The notes beneath the pieces are model-generated. The model did not search any database and was not told the DNA's origin. It saw nothing but the letters and a program-made list of their open reading frames with translations. From positions 1-17,873 of the forward strand of contig CAKZLR010000014.1 of the NCBI GenBank assembly GCA_937127165.1: a DNA stretch of 17,873 nucleotides, written 5' to 3'. The position numbers and the translations under genes are program-made. Positions 12,980 to 17,873 of this stretch are shown in pieces. Positions within the stretch are counted from its first letter, which is position 1; each line of letters opens with the position of its first letter. The stretch comes from an uncultured Candidatus Peregrinibacteria bacterium (GTDB taxonomy: Bacteria > Patescibacteriota > JACMRA01).

Positions 12980-14395
12980 CTATCCACCCATCTGGATAAT
13001 TCTATCAATATCTTGCCAAGCCACATGAAAACCTATCCAAAGCAACAAAAACGTTGTCAGCGTTATCAAAGCACCTTCTAGTTTTTTATTTCTCTTACCG
13101 GTAACTTTATTTAAAATTGCAATAATAATTCGACCGCCATCTAAAGCAGGTAAAGGTAAAATATTAAATACGGCCAGACTAATAGAAACAACAGCTATTA
13201 ACTCTAGTATGCCTCTAATACCAGCACTATCAAAAATTTTAATACCAAAATAACTAACTCCTATAGGACCAATTACCATCTGCAAAGCACTTCTGTCTTG
13301 AGTTTGAGGTAACAAAGCCCTACCAATATCTCCCAAAACTTCAAAAGTTTCAAACACATAAGAATTCGTTGTCTCTAAAGCAAATACTGCGCCTGACCAT
13401 AGATTATCAGCTTTATAAGTTCCTTCATAATACAAAGTACCAATGCCAAACAAAACTCTACCATTATCTTCTTTCATTCTGGTAGTAGTAGTAATCAGTT
13501 CCCCAGTTTTGTTACTTCTAAACACTACTTCCACTTCGCTATCTCTATTTTCCCGAACTAAAGACCCAAATTCCTCTAAACTTCTAATTTCCGACATATT
13601 CTTACCAGCAAAACTAACTAATTCGTCTTCAGGCATCATACCTATATTTGCAGCAGGAAAATTCTCTCTAACACTAGCCACTCTGGGGCTTTCAGATTTA
13701 ATTTCTAAGGTGATCCCTGGCCTGTTTTTTAGCTGTTGGATTTGCTCTATTGGAATGTTTTTATCACCTACCCCTCCAAAAGAAAACAATAACCAAAAAA
13801 TAATAAAAGCTGCAATCAGGTTAAAAGCTACACCACCGATAAGAATTAGAAACTGTTGCCACCACTTTTTGTTAAAAAAAGCTTCCTTTGAGTTTAGTTT
13901 AGTTTCAAATTCCCACTCTATCAAAGTTTTTAGTTGTCTTATCAAGTTAATATATCTATCTTCGCTATTTTTATCCGTTTTTGAATTAAAGTAATTCTCT
14001 AATTCTTGCCATTCCTTTGAATATTCTAAGTTATTTTCCTTTAAGAAAAATTCTAATTCGTGATTGGACAAAATCTCACTAAAACGATCGTTAATATAAT
14101 TTTCTTTAGCATCGGGAACAGACTTTTTGTACCTATAACTAGCTTCATCCAAAGCATCATGATCACCATATATACGAACAAATCCTCCCAAAGGTAAATA
14201 ATTAAGCGACCAAATAATTCCCTTCCACTTTTTTTTCAACCAGCGAGGCGGCATACCAATACCATATTCCACGACTTTAGTTCTAGTCAATCTAGCCATC
14301 AATAGGTGGCCAAACTCGTGTATAATAATCAGCGGAATTAGGATAATCAAAAACCAACCAACCATTAAAAAAATTTGAATAATATTACTAATCAT
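12980..14395 (-). CDS. RseP-like site-2 membrane protease (M50 family)
   Basis: Site-2 proteases cut transmembrane segments, often of anti-sigma factors or leftover signal peptides. The 471-residue product has HEFGH (26-30, zinc-binding His26 and His30, Glu27) in its first membrane helix. Further on are YLPLGGFVRIYG (66-77), WWQQFLILIGGVAFN (178-192) and a PDZ-like region (about 235-320). The third zinc ligand is in NILPLPALDGGR (Asp419), and a final membrane helix follows. A hydrophilic, acidic insert of roughly 85 residues (about 82-170) separates GGFVR from the second helix and lengthens the protein. A consensus TTGACA hexamer on the minus strand (14440-14445) may drive it, with no good -10. 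It leads the two-gene operon with the U32 gene. Confidence 0.93.
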   Translation of the reverse strand: MISNIIQIFLMVGWFLIILIPLIIIHEFGHLLMARLTRTKVVEYGIGMPPRWLKKKWKGIIWSLNYLPLGGFVRIYGDHDALDEASYRYKKSVPDAKENYINDRFSEILSNHELEFFLKENNLEYSKEWQELENYFNSKTDKNSEDRYINLIRQLKTLIEWEFETKLNSKEAFFNKKWWQQFLILIGGVAFNLIAAFIIFWLLFSFGGVGDKNIPIEQIQQLKNRPGITLEIKSESPRVASVRENFPAANIGMMPEDELVSFAGKNMSEIRSLEEFGSLVRENRDSEVEVVFRSNKTGELITTTTRMKEDNGRVLFGIGTLYYEGTYKADNLWSGAVFALETTNSYVFETFEVLGDIGRALLPQTQDRSALQMVIGPIGVSYFGIKIFDSAGIRGILELIAVVSISLAVFNILPLPALDGGRIIIAILNKVTGKRNKKLEGALITLTTFLLLWIGFHVAWQDIDRIIQMGG

Positions 14396-14621
14396 AACAC
14401 ATTAAAATAAATAATATAAAGACCCGATTTAAATGAGTTTGTCAAGAATCAAATTAATTTAAAAAATCAGACCTAGTACTTGTTTTAAACAGCTTAGGAC
14501 TTTAGTAAGTGTAAAATTTATTAAAATTAAATTTTTTTATAAAAACTAGTAATTTTTTTTATATTCGAGAATTATTGAGTAATAAAGAAAAAATAAAAAA
14601 TGCTGGTTCAGTTCCAAAAAA

Positions 14622-15413
14622 ATGACTTACAAAACAGCCCTCAAACTAATCAAACTTAATCAAGATTTTTACAATACTGTCGGTCAATACTGGAACTCTG
14701 CCATAGATTACTCTTGGCAAGGCTGGGATTTTTTTGTTGCAAAAAATGACCAATATAATTGGCTATCCCAAAAAGACAGAAGTCTAGAAGTTTTGGATCT
14801 GGGTTGTGGTAATTGTCGTTTCGCTTATTTTCTTAAGAAGAACTTTGATAACTACACAATCAACTATACTGGAATTGATAATTCAGACTTTCTACTATAC
14901 CAAGCAAGAGCAAACTTAAAAAATGTAGATGGTAAACTGTTGTATTGTCTTTACAAACAAGATTTAATACTAGACCAGTGGGATCAATATTTATTTGGAA
15001 AGAAATTCAATCTAATAGTTTTGTTTGGAGTAATGCACCATATCCCTACCCGCTACTTTAGGCAAAATCTAATAAACAAAGCAACCAAGTTCTTAATAAG
15101 AAATGGAATTTTGATTTTTACAACTTGGAACTTTCTAAACATACCCAGGCTCCAAAAAAGGATAGTTAATCTAAACTCTCCAAAAGGACAATTTTTTTCT
15201 AGTAAATATGAGATACTGCAATCTGATTTAGAGACAGGAGATTATATTCTTGACTGGGTCAAAAAATTAGATGCTTTCAGATATTCTCATAACTATAACG
15301 ATTTTGAAATAAACCAAATTATTCAGGAAAGCAATCTGGAAGTGATTGATAGATACTTTGCAGACGGCAGAACCAAAAACCAAAACGAGTATTTTGTGTG
15401 TCGTTTGGGTTAG
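14622..15413 (+). CDS. Class I SAM-dependent methyltransferase, Trm9-like
   Basis: The 263-residue product has the Rossmann methyltransferase core. Motif I is VLDLGCGN (57-64), the acidic SAM ribose ligand is in TGIDNSD (Asp86), and LFGVMHHIP (134-142) and NGILIFTTWNF (161-171) follow. The HHIP and TxWN motifs and the short N-terminal FYNTVGQYWNSA recall the Trm9/ABH8 family, which methylates carboxymethyl groups on wobble uridine of tRNA. The C-terminal block FRYSHNYNDFEINQII (219-234) fits that family too. The last motif I glycine is Cys (GCGNCRF instead of GCGNGRF). It stands alone, divergent from the site-2 protease gene across 226 bases. The substrate is not shown by sequence; a small-molecule or protein methylase is possible. 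Confidence 0.82.
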   Translation: MTYKTALKLIKLNQDFYNTVGQYWNSAIDYSWQGWDFFVAKNDQYNWLSQKDRSLEVLDLGCGNCRFAYFLKKNFDNYTINYTGIDNSDFLLYQARANLKNVDGKLLYCLYKQDLILDQWDQYLFGKKFNLIVLFGVMHHIPTRYFRQNLINKATKFLIRNGILIFTTWNFLNIPRLQKRIVNLNSPKGQFFSSKYEILQSDLETGDYILDWVKKLDAFRYSHNYNDFEINQIIQESNLEVIDRYFADGRTKNQNEYFVCRLG

Positions 15414-15460
15414 AGTCTTTAAGATATTGCATATATATTGTGTATAACTAGAGAAACTTT

Positions 15461-15474
15461 ATTAGTATACTAAT
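15461..15474. other. 14 bp perfect palindrome between convergent genes
   Basis: ATTAGTATACTAAT is fully self-complementary and lies in the 106-base gap between the methyltransferase and gyrB stops. There is no T-run on either side, so it is not a standard terminator. It may be a binding site or an RNA end structure used in both directions. Confidence 0.4.
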
Positions 15475-15519
15475 TAGACAATAATACTTAAAAATAGCTT
15501 GCCAGAAATGAACAGCCTT

Positions 15520-17565
15520 CTACACCAAATCAACTTCTGCAAAAAGAGCATTTTCTTCAATAAACCTCCTACGAGGCTCAACATCTGCTCCCATTAAATC
15601 TTCAAAAACCTTATTAGCAACAGCAGCTTCTCCAATAGTTACTTGGTATAATGTTCTAGTAGCTGGGTTCATTGTAGTTTCCCATAATTGTTCAGCATTC
15701 ATCTCCCCTAAACCTTTATATCTTTGAATCGATACTTTAAGGGGTTTTTTGATGTTTGAAGTGTTTCCTGTAGCTACCAATAACTGGTCTTGGTTCTGAC
15801 TAGTCTCACCTACTTCATTTACTTCGGATTCGACTGAACTTGCCACAGCACCTTTTTTTTTAAGTTTTTGCAGAATAGTTTCTTTTTCCGCATCGCTATA
15901 AACATATTCATAATTTTTACCCCAACTAATTTTATATAAAGGTGGTCTCGCCATATACATATAACCTTCTTCAATCAAAACTGGCATATAGCGATAAAAA
16001 AATGTCAGCAAAAGAGTGGTAATATGAGCTCCATCTACATCAGCATCAGTCATTAAAATAACCTTGTGATACCTTAGCTTAGAAATATCAAACATTTCTC
16101 CGATACCAGTACCAAGAGCAATAATCATGTTTTTAATATCTTCATAGTTCATAATTTTGTCTAAAGTAGCCTTTTCTGTGTTTAGCACCTTACCTCTAAG
16201 CGGTAAAATCGCTTGAGTATGGCGATCTCGTCCTTGCTTAGCACTACCCCCAGCTGAGTCTCCCTCAACAATAAAAATTTCACTCTTAGCTGGATCTTTT
16301 TCACTACAGTCAGACAGTTTACCTGGCAAAGCCAAACTGTCCATGACACCTTTACGAATAACACTTTCACGAGCAGCTTTGGCGGCAATTCTAGCTTTCA
16401 TCGCTAGTTGTGCTTTCTGAACAATAATTTGGGCTTCTTTGGGGTTTTCTTCTAAAAAAGAGGCTATTTTGTCGCTAACTATTTTGTCTGTATAAGTGCG
16501 GGCAATAGTAGAACCTAATTTAACTTTAGATTGGCTAGTAAATTGGGGGTCAGCCATTTTCACAGACAAAATTACTCTCAAACCTTCTCTTAAGTCTTCG
16601 GCACTAAAACGATCTTCTTTTTTGAGTAAACCTTTTTCGATAGCATAATTATTAACTACTCTAGTTAAAGCAGTTCGAAAACCTGTAACGTGCATCCCAC
16701 CCTCGGAATTGAAAATTCCGTTAGTGTATGGGAAAAATTTTTCGTTAAAATTAGAAGTATAAGTTAGGGAAAGATCAAGGTGAAAGTTTGCTTCTTCACC
16801 GCGAATTTCTATTATTGGAATTAAAAGTTGCTCACCTTTAGTGATGTCTTCTAGGTAGGTTCGAATACCATTGGGAAAATGATACTTTACTGGTTCGTTA
16901 TTTATACCCAATACAAAATATAATTGTAAATTAGCATTCAAATAAGCTGTGTTTTTAAGTAGCTCACTTATCTCGTCAGTGTCAAAGTCAGTAGTTTCAA
17001 AAATTGTCTTGTCAGGCCAGAATACAACTAGAGTACCTGTAGTTTTCCACACAGTATGTCTAGCAAATTGAGAATATTTTTGAGCAAACTCTACTGGAGA
17101 CATCTGCTCAAGAGGTCGTACAGTTTTACCAAACTGAAATTCAATAAAATGAATAGTATTGTCTCGCAATACAAAAACTTGCATCTTTGAGGATAAAGCA
17201 TTAACTACACTAGCCCCCACACCGTGTAAACCTCCAGAAAATTTGTAATTTTTTTGATCAAATTTACCTCCAGCATGAAGCATGGTCATGATTGTTTCTA
17301 CCGCACTTTTACCTGTTTTGGGGTGAATATCTGTAGGTATTCCGCGACCATCGTCAGCCACCAAAGCAAAATTTTTTTCTACCATCACTCGCACACTGGT
17401 AGCGTATCCAGCCATAAATTCATCAACGGAATTATCCAAAATTTCTCCTAAACAACGATGTAAACCCTCTTTTCCAGTGTTTCCAATATACATTCCGGGT
17501 CTTTTACGAACTGCCTCTAAACCTTCTAAAACGGTAATACTTTCTGCTTGATAATTGCTAGACAT
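15520..17565 (-). CDS. gyrB: DNA gyrase subunit B
   Basis: GyrB is the ATPase subunit of gyrase, which introduces negative supercoils together with GyrA. The 681-residue product has the GHKL ATPase (EILDNSVDEF with Glu41 and Asn45, DDGRGIP 71-77, GGLHGVG 111-117). The transducer has PQFTSQSKVKLGST with Lys347. The TOPRIM metal site is EGDSAGG (434-440) and DADVDG (507-512), followed by QRYKGLGEMNAEQLW (614-628). LPGKLSDCSEKDPAKSEIF favours GyrB over ParE. A polar insert of about 38 residues (about 571-609), rich in Ser, Glu, Asn and Gln, interrupts the segment before QRYKGLGE. gyrA is not adjacent. Its -10 probably lies in the palindrome at 17586-17600. Confidence 0.96.
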   Translation of the reverse strand: MSSNYQAESITVLEGLEAVRKRPGMYIGNTGKEGLHRCLGEILDNSVDEFMAGYATSVRVMVEKNFALVADDGRGIPTDIHPKTGKSAVETIMTMLHAGGKFDQKNYKFSGGLHGVGASVVNALSSKMQVFVLRDNTIHFIEFQFGKTVRPLEQMSPVEFAQKYSQFARHTVWKTTGTLVVFWPDKTIFETTDFDTDEISELLKNTAYLNANLQLYFVLGINNEPVKYHFPNGIRTYLEDITKGEQLLIPIIEIRGEEANFHLDLSLTYTSNFNEKFFPYTNGIFNSEGGMHVTGFRTALTRVVNNYAIEKGLLKKEDRFSAEDLREGLRVILSVKMADPQFTSQSKVKLGSTIARTYTDKIVSDKIASFLEENPKEAQIIVQKAQLAMKARIAAKAARESVIRKGVMDSLALPGKLSDCSEKDPAKSEIFIVEGDSAGGSAKQGRDRHTQAILPLRGKVLNTEKATLDKIMNYEDIKNMIIALGTGIGEMFDISKLRYHKVILMTDADVDGAHITTLLLTFFYRYMPVLIEEGYMYMARPPLYKISWGKNYEYVYSDAEKETILQKLKKKGAVASSVESEVNEVGETSQNQDQLLVATGNTSNIKKPLKVSIQRYKGLGEMNAEQLWETTMNPATRTLYQVTIGEAAVANKVFEDLMGADVEPRRRFIEENALFAEVDLV

Positions 17566-17585
17566 AAAATTAGATTAATTAGTGG

Positions 17586-17600
17586 TCTATAAATTATAGA
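17586..17600 (-). promoter_or_regulatory. gyrB: gyrB -10 element inside a palindrome
   Basis: TCTATAAATTATAGA is a perfect 7+1+7 inverted repeat. Read on the minus strand it contains consensus TATAAT (17593-17598), which would start transcription near 17586 and leave about 20 bases of leader before the gyrB ATG. No good -35 is found at normal spacing. A palindromic -10 would suit an operator or a melting-sensitive, supercoiling-responsive promoter; this is inference. Confidence 0.45.
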
Positions 17601-17784
17601 TGTATATTTTGAGTCTAGTTTTCGAAAAAACTCTTTTTTATCAAAAAAATTGTCTATTTACAATATTTTTGTCAACCGTTGGTACTTTCAATTTTAAATT
17701 TTAAAATTACCAAGATAAAATCTTATCGGAAATCTTTTAAAGTTCTATAAACTAGATTTTAGCTAGAAGTTGTAGTAATTATAA

Positions 17785-17823
17785 ATACATGTTTAGAATA
17801 CATGTTTAGAATACATGTTTAGA
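17785..17823. repeat. Three perfect tandem copies of a 13-mer
   Basis: ATACATGTTTAGA occurs at 17785-17797, 17798-17810 and 17811-17823 with no mismatch. It lies about 220 bases upstream of gyrB and just before a second 13-mer repeat. The identical copies suggest either recent slippage or an iteron-like array of binding sites. Confidence 0.92.
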
Positions 17824-17824
17824 T

Positions 17825-17850
17825 AAAATTCAAAGTTAAAATTCAAAGTT
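17825..17850. repeat. Two perfect tandem copies of a second 13-mer
   Basis: AAAATTCAAAGTT occurs at 17825-17837 and 17838-17850. It has the same period as the preceding triple repeat but unrelated sequence. The remaining bases to the window end include AAGAGG, which could precede a rightward gene beyond the edge. Confidence 0.9.
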
Positions 17851-17873
17851 AATTCTTATTTAAGAGGATTACA

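Larger units (their letters stand above)
17566..17873. other. 308 bp region upstream of gyrB
   Basis: Besides the palindromic -10 and the two 13-mer arrays, it holds a minus-strand TTGACA (17670-17675), too far from TATAAT to act with it, and AAAAAA/TTTTTT and AAGAT/ATCTT inverted repeats. No gene was found, and no TTATCCACA-type DnaA box was noticed. Confidence 0.6.

Noticed and set aside
13443..13994. 183-codon open frame on the plus strand
   Set aside because: It is antisense to the site-2 protease, whose conserved motifs occupy the other strand. Its Ser/Leu/Pro-rich product has no recognisable domain.
14622..15413. DNA methyltransferase of a restriction or defence system
   Set aside because: No DPPY/NPPY catalytic motif, target-recognition domain or nuclease neighbour. 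The motifs fit a Trm9-like enzyme.
833..17565. Reassigned TGA codon (Gly or Trp) in use in this window
   Set aside because: All recognised genes are full length with no in-frame TGA, and Trp is TGG throughout. Only avoidance of TGA as a stop is seen.
833..17675. TTGACA hexamers at 746, 8855, 14440 (minus) and 17670 (minus) as a shared promoter class
   Set aside because: They lie near operon heads, but none has a good -10 at 16-18 bases. Several such hexamers are expected by chance in 18 kb of AT-rich DNA.
17785..17850. CRISPR array
   Set aside because: Units are 13 bases and directly adjacent with no spacers, and no cas gene is present.

Overview
This is a 17.9 kb AT-rich stretch (roughly one third G+C) of a bacterial chromosome that codes densely on both strands. 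Small ribosomal proteins, a minimal Rel, a Trm9-like methyltransferase, single-pass surface proteins and only part of the shikimate pathway suggest a Patescibacteria (Candidate Phyla Radiation) lineage. That placement is inferred from gene content; no marker was placed on a tree.

Layout. Positions 1-832 hold a partial reading frame at the left edge, a leftward frame with no usable start upstream of an internal ATG, a 226 bp tract that is about 98% A/T, and a hairpin-rich leader. A rightward ribosomal operon follows (833-3458): infA, a zinc-less rpmJ-like gene, rpsM, rpsK, rpsD, rpsP and a KH-domain protein. It ends at a clear intrinsic terminator. The usual rpoA-rplQ pair is missing after rpsD. 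Leftward come mutM (3608-4507) and a three-module surface protein (4700-6076). A 632 bp intergenic region separates these from rightward rel and an EVE-domain gene (6718-8680). Next come rpmB, a small membrane-anchored cysteine protein, aroD and aroA (8918-11567). Leftward again are a U32-family protein and a site-2 protease (11710-14395). A rightward SAM methyltransferase (14622-15413) and leftward gyrB (15520-17565) follow, and the window ends in tandem 13-mers.

How the genes relate. Most are housekeeping: translation, (p)ppGpp control, oxidised-base repair, supercoiling, membrane proteolysis and aromatic biosynthesis. One possible functional thread joins the shikimate genes, the U32 protein and the methyltransferase. 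Known U32 tRNA/rRNA hydroxylases need prephenate, which derives from chorismate, and Trm9-like enzymes methylate wobble uridines.

Window-wide signals. None of the 19 assigned genes ends in TGA (12 TAA, 7 TAG), although none contains an in-frame TGA. No start codon has a recognisable Shine-Dalgarno, and 15 of 19 starts have T at -1. I did not find a convincing new multi-gene system. The most unusual material is in the translation signals, the infA leader, the altered rpmJ and the structured intergenic DNA.
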